DNA of 64,000 nt from Closterium sp. NIES-65 (Eukaryota; Streptophyta; Zygnematophyceae; Desmidiales; Closteriaceae): assembly GCA_948144175.1 (NCBI GenBank), contig CANXME010001996.1:390001-454000 (forward strand), given 5' to 3'. Each line of letters starts with the position of its first letter. Position 1 is the stretch's first letter. Below the pieces are notes generated by a model, which ran no database searches, was not told where the DNA came from, and saw only the letters and a list, made by a program, of their open reading frames with translations. Shown piece after piece: positions 30,401-37,729 of the stretch. The position numbers were made by a program, and so were the translations under genes.

Positions 30401-33074
30401 CATTATCTCCTCGATCCTTCCCCATCTTATCACCTCCCCTTGCATCTCTTCCATTGCACCCTTCTGCGTAAGGAGGCTTTTCGGAAGAGAGGGGGGGGGG
30501 AGAGGGGGTTTTTCAGATCTGCGTTTTTTTCACTTGAGTCAAGGTATCACCTCCCCTTGCATCTCTCCCATTGCACCCTTCTGCCCGCATCCCAACCCCA
30601 ACCTCTCCCTCCTGCCCCTCCAGATATGCAGCAAGGAGGACAAGCACAGAGAGGAGTTCATATTGTCTGCCTTTAACCGTACATAGCATGTAGCCACCCC
30701 TTCCCTTACACCCTTCGCACTGCACAAATCTATATACCTCTCCCCATCACCCCCCTCCAGATAAGCGGCAAGGAGGACAAGCACCGGAAGGAGTTCATAG
30801 TTTCTGTCATCACCCACCCATTGCACCCTTCCATTAAACCCACGCACCCCTCCCGATGACAACCCCCCTCCCCCATCAGATAAGCGGCAAGGAGGACAAG
30901 GACCAAAAGGAGTTCATAATTTCTGCTTTTAACCGCACATAGCATGTACCCACCCCTTCCTTTACACTCTTCCCACTGCACAAATTTATATACCTCTCCC
31001 CAATCAGATCAGCGGCAAGGAGGACAAGCACCGAAAGGAGTTCATAATGTCTGCTATCAACTACCGCCACCCGACCCTCATCGCCTTCTTGCCAGACAAG
31101 ACAAACAAGCCCGCCCAGACCCCTGCTGCTGCAACCCTTGACGCATCCCCAGCCGCACCTGGAGCACCGACCACCACCACCGCCACCACCACCACAACCA
31201 CCAGCAGCGGTAGCGGCAGCAGCAGCAGCAGTGGAGGGGGTCTGACAGTAGAGGAGGTATTCAAACCCACCCACCACGTGTCAGCCATTTTCGAAGCCGT
31301 CGGTCTCGACCCACACGCCTACTACTCCCCCTCGGCTGCCCGCGAGGCTGCTCTCAACTACATCTCTCTCCACTCCCTCACAAAGCCCTCCGACCCCTCT
31401 ATAGTCATCCTCGATGCACCGCTCTGCGATGCACTGTACAAAGGCGCGATAAAAAAGGGCGCGGCGTACCCCACGGAATGCCACAAGCGGGACGTGGGTC
31501 CCACATTAGTTCGCCGCATGCAGGCGCATCACAGGGTGGAGCGGGCGGGCAAGAGTGTGGTGCGCAAGGGAGGGTTGGTGCCGGTGCAGATTCTGGTGGA
31601 GAGGCGGCAGGGCAACAAGAAGGTGACGCGCGTGTCGGGGCTGGAGGCTTATCTGGTGGAGGCTGAGCCTCTCGCTGCTGAGCTGCAGAGGAAGTTTGCT
31701 TCGAGCACGTCAGTGGCTGAAGTCCCAGGTGGGTTTCTGTTGCAGGTGGCTTGTGAGTCGACTCAAAATTCATCTGGTGGAGGCTGAACCTCTCGCCGCT
31801 GAGCTGCAGAGGAAGTTTGCTTCGAGCACCTCAGTGGCTGAAGTGCCAGGGGTGGGCTCTGCTGTAACAGGTGAGCGGGTACTGGGTGGGTGGGGCCAAC
31901 AGGTGCAGGGGGCAACAGGGGTCACAGGCACCGAGTGGCTTATCTGGTGGAGGCTGACCTGCTCGCTGCTGAGCTGCAGAGGAATTTCGCTTCGAGCACT
32001 TCTGTGGCTGAAGTGCCAGGTGGGTTTAGTTGGGGTGCAACAGGTGCTGGGTCGATGGGGGGTGGCACATACCGGGGCTGATGGGTGGGCTAACTGGTTG
32101 GCTTATCTGGTGGAGGCTGAGGCGCTCGCTGCTGAGCTGCAGAGAAAGTTTGCTTCGAGCACGGGTGTGTCAGGTGGGCTCTGTTGGTGGGCCAGGCAGT
32201 TCAGGTGTGTCAGGTGGGCTCTGTTGGTCTGCCAGGCAGTTTAGGTGTGCTGGGTGGGCTTTTGTTGCAACAGGTGGGTGGGTTATGCTGCAGCAGGTGT
32301 ATGCACCCTGCTCTCCCCCTCTTCCCTCCCCACGCATGCATTCATGCACCAATGCACCCATTCATGCACCTATGCACCCATCCATGCACCTATGCAACCA
32401 TCCATGCACCTATGCACCCATCCATGCACCTATGCACCTATCCATGCACCTATGCACCCATCCATGCACCTATGCAACCATGCAACCATCCATGTATCAA
32501 CACAAAGCAGGCTAAAGCAGGCAAGAAGGGTCTTTGAGCCGACTCAAAAGTCGTCTTGTTTAGTCGAATAAAAAATCGTCTCGTTTTTAGTCGACTCAAA
32601 AGTCATCACAAGGTGCTGTTTCAAGGAGTGGTGTACACCCATGCACCCATGCACATGAAGCAGGCAAGAAGGGGCAGCAGGAGGTGCGGATTCAGGGAGG
32701 GGTGTTGGACGAGTTGGCTCATCTGCTACTAGTACATGTGCATGATGGGATGTTCAATGACCTTCTTCCCCTCGCATGCCCTCTCTTTCCATGTACTCAC
32801 CCGTGCACATGAGCAGGCAAGAAGGGGCAGCAGGAGGTGCGGATTCAGGGAGGGGTGTTGTATGTTCATCTTCTACCCTTCCCCTCCAATGCCCTCGCTT
32901 TCTCTCTCTACCCTCCCTTTTCATCCATGCATGCGTGCACACGAATCAGGCAAGAAGGGGCAGCAGGAGGTGCTGATTCAGGGAGGGGTTCTGGATGAGT
33001 TAGCTCGGCTGCTTGTGGACGTGCATGGCATTCCCAAGTCCCATATAGAGGTACTCGATAAGACCAGGAGGTGA
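21484..33074 (+). CDS. EIF2D: eIF2D (ligatin), translation initiation/recycling factor
   Basis: Nine exons, all GT-AG and phase-compatible: 21484-21618, 22135-22246, 22791-22900, 23576-23656, 24182-24276, 25124-25627, 29294-29402, 31008-31728, 32950-33074; 663 aa against ~584 in human. Order matches the family. The MCT1-like N-terminus starts MFKKPSDIRGQQRLSGADRK. TVFALWLVPDLLPSFLLKGG and SGADLMAPGV lead into the PUA domain (GLPAFRPGEVWSVKVPGN, GMRGKLLRITHYYRDSLW). Next comes a long acidic/Ala-rich linker (~residues 190-320), then the winged-helix start MDELLDRSLLQAL. SWIB/MDM2-like DIKKSSHKKLSKWL and a Thr/Ser insert follow, and the protein ends with SUI1 (QGNKKVTRVSGLEAYLVEAE, GGVLDELARLLVDVHGIPKS). 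It delivers initiator tRNA to, or strips tRNA/mRNA from, 40S subunits in the cytoplasm. Intron 6 holds a hAT transposon. Confidence 0.93.
21603..21714 (+). repeat. 31-bp tandem copies of the exon-1 donor region (eIF2D)
   Basis: GATCCTGCCGCCCAAG|GTGCTCC recurs at 21603, 21634 and 21665, and degenerately at 21696. Each of the first three keeps the GT donor. Use of the first gives the phase that fits exon 2. Confidence 0.85.
21813..21932 (+). repeat. GATAT pentanucleotide microsatellite
   Basis: More than twenty 5-bp units, GATAG/GATAT, in eIF2D intron 1. Confidence 0.95.
22643..22690 (+). repeat. Partial copy of the 5' part of eIF2D exon 3
   Basis: GCAATGTGGCTTGTGCCTGACC and onward repeats the start of exon 3 (22791) about 150 bp upstream of it, with a broken start. 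Confidence 0.75.
22996..23457 (+). repeat. Four partial copies of the 3' end of eIF2D exon 3 with donor
   Basis: The segment around GTGCTGTCAGGGGCTGAC, the following CTCATGGC, and GGCGTGCAG|GTG recurs at about 22996-23047, 23119-23173, 23290-23335 and 23416-23457 (the last lacks the donor). Flanks such as GAGGTGGGGGTTTAGGGTA are copied too, so these are tandem duplications across the exon/intron border. Confidence 0.85.
23908..24454 (+). repeat. Partial copies of eIF2D exon 5 around the real exon
   Basis: The exon-5 start (GGGTATAACGATGGTGGGCA) occurs at about 23908 and 24008, upstream of the real exon (24182-24276). A copy of its 3' half (GGCATGAGAGGGAAGCTCCT onward) follows at about 24391-24454. 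Confidence 0.8.
24588..25050 (+). repeat. Four partial copies of the 5' end of eIF2D exon 6 with acceptor
   Basis: Each copy has CAG|GGAGAC, then a frame reading SYVPNKGFL or a one-residue variant: about 24588-24640, 24735-24788, 24846-24925 and 24999-25050. The real exon starts at 25124 and is the only one that continues into the linker and winged-helix start. Confidence 0.88.
25684..25892 (+). repeat. Two partial copies of the 3' end of eIF2D exon 6 with donor
   Basis: CTCTCCGTCTCTGTCAAGCC, then on to CTCTCTG|GTAA, recurs at about 25686-25749 and 25831-25892 after the real exon end at 25627. Confidence 0.85.
25950..26035 (+). repeat. Left subterminal TTTACG repeats of the hAT element
   Basis: Several TTTACG/TTACG words in ~85 bp; mirrored as CGTAAA words at 28955-29045 on the right. 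Confidence 0.7.
26726..28849 (+). CDS. hAT transposase (BED finger, DUF659, dimerisation domain)
   Basis: 707 aa, no introns. The N-terminus repeats MADPAT/KADPA. The BED-type zinc finger lies at about residues 30-80 (FIWRHYE, RCKFCNNDW, later H and C). DUF659/RNase H-like core: IASDGWTDTQDRPQLNFLAV with a catalytic Asp at ~235, then LLMDGASNNVS with the second Asp (often TDNASN in relatives). VRCAAHSLNNLMKDIG is the conserved CxxH segment. The C-terminal dimerisation motif is DPAQWWEFNGSHLPHLSKLA through SSCETNWGIWE (~590-640). Acidic tail. The nuclear enzyme excises and reinserts the element. No stop or frameshift is seen. It lies within intron 6 of eIF2D and its start is 794 bp from the left end. 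Confidence 0.93.
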   Translation: MADPATMADPATKADPAKVALGDDHFIWRHYEVPKGGKSDSKIPKRCKFCNNDWPFTVTRAQAHLLGSGGGVSPCLKVMPEAVAEIQDYLVQKDRNAQARKSAASRTLAAMTSLTGSNSSGSSSKDEPTSSSGRKRPAKQKTLMECRPGAGDIASAQQAIALFFHVCRIPPHVAEHDTFKHMIRKVGAAGPGFHPPGRQLIMGRLLQECKTNTEKAVKPIMDSWSDVGVCIASDGWTDTQDRPQLNFLAVNTYGAIFLFGVDCKDVKKTGSFIASHFLRAIDIVGAENVVGLLMDGASNNVSASNIIKLQYPKIQFVRCAAHSLNNLMKDIGGREWAAETITKGQQLISILKNSHWITGQFREQNSLVLLKPAGTRFGTNFIALERLLKVRELLDRLVASQAWKDRTMGKEKLVWARDVIRCDEFWDGVVRVLKVFKPIYVQLRAVDGTQEVMGKIYDMMFLLEDSVRDACKDLPEEEKEWIAEAVRNRWNNSINCALHVVGRILYPPNQFENIVGTDRECSDIFRGFIRDYFKGEFVVDEDGDRHPVATIVEREIRAYMKGEGELGEEKARIEKDLIKKGKMDPAQWWEFNGSHLPHLSKLAPKVLKQCVSASSCETNWGIWEGIHTTRRNRLGAKRLADLVYVTHNYNTVRRLNLDFENKLKLSALPTIREREIPDVYEPMDDDDLEDSCYKDDEDGMAPLEKDK
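28955..29045 (+). repeat. Right subterminal CGTAAA repeats of the hAT element
   Basis: About seven CGTAAAC/CGTAAG words. Inverted counterpart of the left subterminal region. Confidence 0.7.
29152..29265 (+). repeat. CCTC tetranucleotide microsatellite
   Basis: About 26 units of CCCT just upstream of the exon-7 acceptor (29293). It acts as, or extends, the polypyrimidine tract. Confidence 0.95.
29456..29602 (+). repeat. Two partial copies of the 3' end of eIF2D exon 7 with donor
   Basis: TGGCTGCATGCCAAGGCGGT and GAGGGGCTG|GT recur at about 29456-29490. A longer copy starting AAGAAGCTGAGCAAG lies at about 29550-29602. Confidence 0.85.
29605..29770 (+). repeat. TGTGTGCGGG 10-bp minisatellite decaying into TGTGTGCGAG
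   Basis: About seven clean 10-bp units followed by degenerate TG-rich units in eIF2D intron 7. Confidence 0.9.
29893..30941 (+). repeat. Six partial copies of the 5' end of eIF2D exon 8 with acceptor
   Basis: Copies of AG|ATAAGCGGCAAGGAGGAC-like starts lie at about 29895, 30089, 30226, 30622, 30760 and 30879; the first is the most decayed. The real exon (31008) reads ISGKEDKHRKEF and continues for 721 nt. The others hit stops soon after the copied part. Confidence 0.87.
30325..30390 (+). repeat. 15-bp tandem repeat GAGAGGATGAAGCCT
   Basis: Four to five units within eIF2D intron 7. No separate function is evident. Confidence 0.85.
31776..32165 (+). repeat. Three partial copies of the 3' end of eIF2D exon 8
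   Basis: CTGGTGGAGGCTGA and GAGCTGCAGAGGAA, then TTCGAGCAC, recur at about 31780-31852, 31942-32022 and 32103-32162. The first two run on to CAG|G donors like the real exon end at 31728. Confidence 0.87.
32331..32496 (+). repeat. 20-bp minisatellite CCATCCATGCACCTATGCAC
   Basis: About eight units in eIF2D intron 8, slightly variable. Confidence 0.9.
32661..32870 (+). repeat. Two partial copies of the 5' end of eIF2D exon 9 with acceptor
   Basis: CAG|GCAAGAAGGGGCAGCAGG and onward recurs at about 32661-32735 and 32815-32870, ahead of the real exon at 32950. Confidence 0.87.
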
Positions 33075-33165
33075 TACAAGAGTTGGCTCGGCTGCTTGTA
33101 GAGGAGCATGGCATTCCTGAGTCCCATATAGAGGTACTCATTAAGACCAGGAGGCAATAACCAGG
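33072..33165 (+). repeat. Partial copy of the 3' end of the last eIF2D exon
   Basis: Beginning at the stop codon, GAGTTGGCTCGGCTGCTTGT through GACCAGGAGG repeats the last ~90 coding bases, with changes. It lies in the 3' UTR. Confidence 0.85.
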
Positions 33166-34178
33166 CTAGGAGATGCTCTATGTGGAACTCATAAGCACTA
33201 TATGGAAGGTGGCATTGATACTGCATTTTTCGGGGAGGGCATGAAGGGGGAAATGGGGTAGAGGAGTGGAGGGGGTTTGTTGTACGTGGGTTGAGGTAAT
33301 AAGGGTGATGATTTAGTGAGGAGGGATGGGGAGGAGGAAATCTAGTGTGGGGGAGGAGGAAATCTAGTGTGGGGGAGGAAGACTGGGATAGGGATGACGT
33401 GGAAACTAGGAAAGGATGGGAAAAAAGAATGAAGGAGCAGGAAGGTGGAATCTAGAAAGGGGGAATGGGCCACACAAGAAGCTGTCCTAACCAAGTGGTC
33501 ACACAGGAAGCTGTCCTAACCATGTGGTTGCATTGGGCAACAAGACTCGGAGAACACAGAGCTGTGGTCACTCTCTTCTATTACTTGGTCTCTTCAAGAT
33601 CATCCTCTCTTGTCCACATTGTTCTTTTCCCCAAGAGCATTCTACCGTACATGGTGAGGAGTGTGGGAGGAGAGGATGGTTGGGGCAGTTGGAAACAGGC
33701 TAGAAGGAATGGAAGACAATTTCCCCAAATTGTTGCATATATTATCACCACAGGTACAATAAAGCACAGCGAAGCGACACATTATTCCCACTACACACTG
33801 CACACCTAGATCAACCCCCCTGTCCCCTTCCTACCACCCTTTCCCATAAAAACCCAGGTCACTCAACGTGGTCCAAACGCATCTCCGCGATCGCACAGGC
33901 GAAAGATACGCAACCCACCCAAGAAGAGAAAAAGAACGCGGTAGTAGCCCAATTTCGAAGCAGCATAACGAGACGTTATACTCCCTCGCAGTCACAGCTT
34001 CAATCGAGTCAGCGAGAATTTCCCACAAAATTCGTCCTTCTTGTGAGGGAGGTTGCCCGTCGCAGCTCGTCGCACCCTCGGGGAAACTCGCCGTAGGCTC
34101 GAATCTACGCTGATCAGCATCACACGGGAGTCCGTCGGGCGTGCACTTTCACGGGGATTCGTTCGAAAAAGCCGCCAC
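33166..34178. other. Intergenic region between convergent genes
   Basis: Lies between the 3' ends of eIF2D (+) and the Asp/His-rich gene (-). It contains a GGAGGAAATCTAGTGTGGGG repeat pair near 33340-33375. Both transcript ends should lie here. No gene supported. Confidence 0.45.
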
Positions 34179-34959
34179 CTAATCGTCGTGGTGGTCGTGG
34201 TGATGATCGTCGTCGTGATGGTCATCGTGGTGATCGTCGTCGTGGTGCTCCTTCTTAGGCTTCTCTTCCTTGGGCGGAGACGGCTTGGGCTTGGGCATGC
34301 ACTTCTCAACGCATTCCTCGTACTTCTCCTCGCACACCTCCGCCTTGTACCACTTGAGGCACTGGCGGCGGCGGTACAGGCACCAGTCTTTGCACCCCCA
34401 CTTGCCGTACTTGCAGTTCTTGTACGACTTGTACGCCTTGCGCTCGCACACCGTCGACTGCGCCTCGCACACCTCCTTCTTGTCGGAATTCGACGCCTTG
34501 GCGACGCACGCCTCCTCCTTCTCCTCGCACTTGGCGTACTTGATCTTGTACTTCTGAATGCACGTCAGCTTCGGCTTGGGCTCCTCCCTCTTCTCCTCGT
34601 GGTGATCGTCGTCGTCGTCGTCGTCGTCGTCGTGGTGATCGTCGTGATGATCGTCATCGTCGTCGTGGTGATCGTCGCCCAAGAACCGCCTGGCGGCAAA
34701 TTTCGCCTCGGATCCTGCGATAAAAATGCGTCGGTGCGTCAGAATTTGCTGATTTCGAAGATAGATTGAAACAAACACAAAATAAACTTTATTCTGAAAA
34801 ACAAAGACAACAGGTAGCTAGATTTTGATTCAGCAGTGGAATGCGGTACACACCTGAAGTGGCGACGGCGTTGGACTCCGCATGAGCGGAGGGCGCAAAC
34901 AAAGCGACCAAAATCGTGGAAATTGCGACCAGAAGAGCGAGAAGCCTCATCGGAGCCAT
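34179..34959 (-). CDS. Secreted Asp/His-rich, Cys-rich protein
   Basis: Two exons on the minus strand: 34959-34854 and 34714-34179, joined in phase 1 (213 aa). The start gives a clear signal peptide (MAPMRLLALLVAISTILVAL, then APSAHA). The mature protein starts ESNAVATSGSEAKFAARRF. A DDHH-type tract follows (about residues 55-85), then a Lys/Glu/Cys-rich core with 12 Cys (e.g. CIQKYKIKYAKCEEKEEAC, CKDWCLYRRRQC). A Pro/Lys spacer and a second DDHH tract end the protein. The symmetrical acidic/His tails suggest metal (Ca, Zn or Cu) binding; disulfides would fit an extracellular or wall location. Both ideas are inference. I do not recognise a family. A 347-bp LTR mini-element sits 37 bp before the ATG, likely in the promoter or 5' UTR. 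Confidence 0.8.
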
Positions 34960-34996
34960 GCTGTAATGAATTCGGTGAAGGGTGGGCGGGGGGACT

Positions 34997-35135
34997 TGTC
35001 AGAGGTCCACTGGTGATCCCCGATTGATCCTAGGGAAGGGTTACAGGCACGGTTGCCTGGGGGGTTATGGGCGCACTGACCCGCTACTTAAACAAGCCCT
35101 TTTATCCCAGTGGTCTAGTGGCTGGGATTCTGAGA
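34997..35135 (+). repeat. Left LTR of the mini-element
   Basis: 139 bp, starts TGTCAGAGGTCCACTGG and ends GGGATTCTGAGA. Confidence 0.92.
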
Positions 35136-35168
35136 TGGTATCAGAGCGAAGGTCTCGGGTTCGAATCC
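35111..35168 (+). promoter_or_regulatory. tRNA-like box A and box B in the mini-element
   Basis: TGGTCTAGTGG (35111-35121, end of LTR) resembles the pol III A box of Glu/Asp tRNAs. GGTTCGAATCC (35158-35168, internal) is a perfect B box. Starts are 47 nt apart, within tRNA spacing. The primer site lies between them. Pol III use is inference. Confidence 0.45.
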
Positions 35169-35204
35169 CGGTGTGTGCACTTCGGGCATCCCAGTGAGGG
35201 GGGG

Positions 35205-35343
35205 TGTCAGAGGTCCACTGGTGATCCCCGATTGATCCTAGGGAAGGGTTACAGGCACGGTTGCCTGGGGGGTTATGGGCGCACTGACCCGCTACTTAAA
35301 CAAGCCCTTTTATCCCAGTGGTCTAGTGGCTGGGATTCTGAGA
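35205..35343 (+). repeat. Right LTR of the mini-element
   Basis: 139 bp, the same as the left LTR at every base I compared. Confidence 0.92.
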
Positions 35344-35348
35344 GGACT

Positions 35349-36039
35349 GAACCTCGAAACGACGCTTGCAAGTGAATGAATGGATTGGATTTCCAACCTC
35401 AATTTATTCTCGCCATTTTGGGCCCCAGGCCCCCGCCCAAGCCCAAATGCCCATCCCTCCCCCATCAAGCATCGGGCGAACCACCGACATTCTAGTCAAC
35501 GAGGGCCGCGGCTCGGCTGAATTCTAGCGTCGATTTTATGGGCAGTCGGGAAGAATGGCCGATGAAACTTGTAAATTGTTTACCTGCTTCACAAATATAG
35601 TTCTTACGTAAGTTGTGGCGGAAAGTCGATATTATGCATTAGAGCTACAGTGGGAAAATATACCATCACTTGAAGGCGTCACGGGAGGGCGGCGTCGCTA
35701 GCGACTCGAGTTGTTGACGCGGTAGCACTGCTTTACAGCTGCCCGCTCATCAGAAGCGTAAGCTCTTTTCATCCGATGAAATGTGATCGACATCTCGTAA
35801 GTGTCCAGGTTACATTTATAGCCTGCCCGAAATAGGTGAGTACGTGGCATGGAGATTGCCTCATTTCATATTCTGCCTCTTTATAGAATTGCGGAAGCAG
35901 CAAGGAACATGCTTGCTAAGTGAAGCTTCTAAATCAAGGAAAGCAGGTACATGGTATAGTTTATATTAAGGATTTTAAGCTTATAATTCCTCCTCCAAGT
36001 TTCCTTGCAATTCTGTGTTTATATAATCCAGGAATCAAA
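35349..36039 (-). promoter_or_regulatory. Displaced upstream region of the Asp/His-rich gene, and spacer
   Basis: Sequence that lay next to the gene start before the mini-element inserted. No gene seen. Its left part should include the minus-strand promoter. Confidence 0.4.
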
Positions 36040-36458
36040 GGATTATGGTAACACAACTAATTTTAGAAGAAGACTGAGAACTCTTGATAGAACATCGTTA
36101 CAAGAAAAAGAATGATGATGATTAAGATATAAATACAGAGAGATTAAATAGCAAATCTAGCTAGACATGTACTCTGAGAGGTACATTCCTTTACTAACTG
36201 GGTTGAATTGCTACAATAGCCGCGACTATTACTATAATCGAGAGTTACCATGTTGCAGCGTGTAACATCTAATTACAGTTGCGCTTCGGTCAACAGACGC
36301 GACCGTTGACTTTCAGTAACCTTCGCTTGGCTATCTGACTTCCGCTTGCTCTATATGAGCTGTTGCGGTACTGGTACAGCTGCACTGCTTTGTTAGTAGA
36401 CGATGCGTTAAGGGGAGAACCTTCGGGAATGCTTAATAACCTGTCAGTTATTTCAACA

Positions 36459-36648
36459 CTCCCCTTGATAGTGGAAGGTGAGCCATGTGGGATTTCTTTG
36501 AGATCCCGCAGAGGTCGGCGCAGTGCTGAAACTTCTGACGTGGCAGTTTCTTTGTCATGAAATTTGCTGCCTTGTCACCAGTCGAGCAATACGTGAGTTT
36601 GACCTTCCCTTTTTAGTGTCGTCCTTGACGAAAAAGTAACGGAGTGCG
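36459..36648 (-). pseudogene. C-terminal end of copia RNase H (old minus-strand element)
   Basis: On the minus strand it reads ALRYFFVKDDTKKGKVKL, then ANFMTKKLPRQKFQHCADLC and SRGVLK with a stop, the classic copia pol ending just before the purine tract and LTR. It continues from 43968-44305. Confidence 0.75.
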
Positions 36649-36653
36649 ATGTG

Positions 36654-36775
36654 TGTCAAATTATAATATTGTGTAGGCTATAGTGGGGGTAGCCCATATG
36701 GGGTACAAATTTCTAGGGTTGCATATTTGTATCACTTCCATTCCTTAGTCATTCATTCTCGTTCTACTTTTCTCA
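36654..36775 (+). repeat. 5' LTR of the 7.3-kb copia
   Basis: 122 bp, TGTCAAATTATAATATTG to TTTTCTCA. Confidence 0.9.
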
Positions 36776-37729
36776 TGGTATCGAGCAGGTTCCCCCTTGG
36801 GAACTGTGCCTAGGGCCCACCACATCGAGTTTCAATTATTTTTTTTCTCTCCTGCCTGAAGCGCGCTCCGCCTGAGTCGCGCTCCGGGCTCTCACCTCGC
36901 CGAGCCGCCATAGCGGCCCCCTACGCCCTAGCGGCCCCTTCCCCTAGCGGCCCCGCCGCCCTTCGTTTCGGCCCCGCCGCCCTTTAGTGCGGCCCCGCCG
37001 CCCGTCACAGCGGCCCCGTCACCCCGCATCGCGGCCCCGCCGCCCGTCTCCGCGGCCTCGCCGCCCGTCGCTGCGGCCCCGCCCCTACTCAGCGGCCCCG
37101 CCGCCCCTCTCCTCAGCGGCCCCGCCGCCCTGCTCAGCGGCCTCGCCGCCCTACTCAGCGGCCCCGCCGCCCTTCTCCTCAGAGGCTCCGCCGCCCTTCT
37201 CCTCAACCGCCCCGCCGCCCTACTCAACGGCCCCACCGCCCTTCTCCTCAGCGGCCCCGCCGCCCTTCTCCTTAGCAGCCTCGGCGCCCTACTCAGCGGC
37301 CCCACCGCCCTTCTCCTCAGCGGCCCCGCCGCCCTGCTCAGCGGCCCTGCCGCCCTACACCGCCCGCGCCGCCCGAGCCGCCTGAACCGCGCGAGCCTCG
37401 TGAGCCGCCCGACCTGCCCGAGCTGCCCGAGCCGCCCGAGCCGCCCGACTCTCCTGAGCCGCCCGAGGCGCCCGACCAGCCCGAGCCGCCCGAGCCGCCC
37501 GAGCCGCCCGAGCCGCCCGAGCCACCCGAGCCGCCTGAGCCGCCCGAGCCGCCTGAGGAGCCGAGCCGCTGGTGCCGCGGAGCCGCAGTTGCTGCAGTGC
37601 CGTCCGAGCAGCCGTGTTGCCGTGCTGCTGTACCGCTGAGCTGCCCGACCCGCCCTGCCAGGTGAGAGCAGCGCTTCTGTCACTGCACTGCCCCTATCCT
37701 ACAGTTGGTACTGCTAGTCCACTGTTGTC
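36776..37729 (+). repeat. GC-rich repetitive leader of the 7.3-kb copia
   Basis: Begins with the primer site, then CAGCGGCCCCGCCGCCC-type units (about 36960-37370), then a GCCGCCCGA run (about 37380-37560). Translations such as PPEPPEPPE are by-products of the repeats. Confidence 0.8.

Larger units (their letters stand above)
34997..35343 (+). mobile_element. Complete TRIM/SMART-type LTR mini-element, TSD GGACT
   Basis: 347 bp: LTR 34997-35135, internal 69 bp (35136-35204), LTR 35205-35343. The two 139-bp LTRs are identical by eye. The internal part starts with TGGTATCAGAGC (initiator-Met tRNA primer site) and ends in a purine tract (GTGAGGGGGGGG). The 5-bp target duplication GGACT is at 34992-34996 and 35344-35348. 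It has no coding capacity and must use enzymes of a copia-like element. Identical LTRs indicate a recent insertion. LTR ends are TG...GA rather than TG...CA. Confidence 0.93.

Noticed and set aside
34053..34769. Plus-strand ORF rich in Val/Leu that looks like a membrane protein
   Set aside because: It is the complement of the Asp/His-rich gene. The minus strand has a signal peptide, an intron in phase and a Cys pattern.
35111..35180. A tRNA gene
   Set aside because: A and B boxes are present, but no cloverleaf or anticodon arm could be drawn and the stretch is part of two copies of a mobile element.
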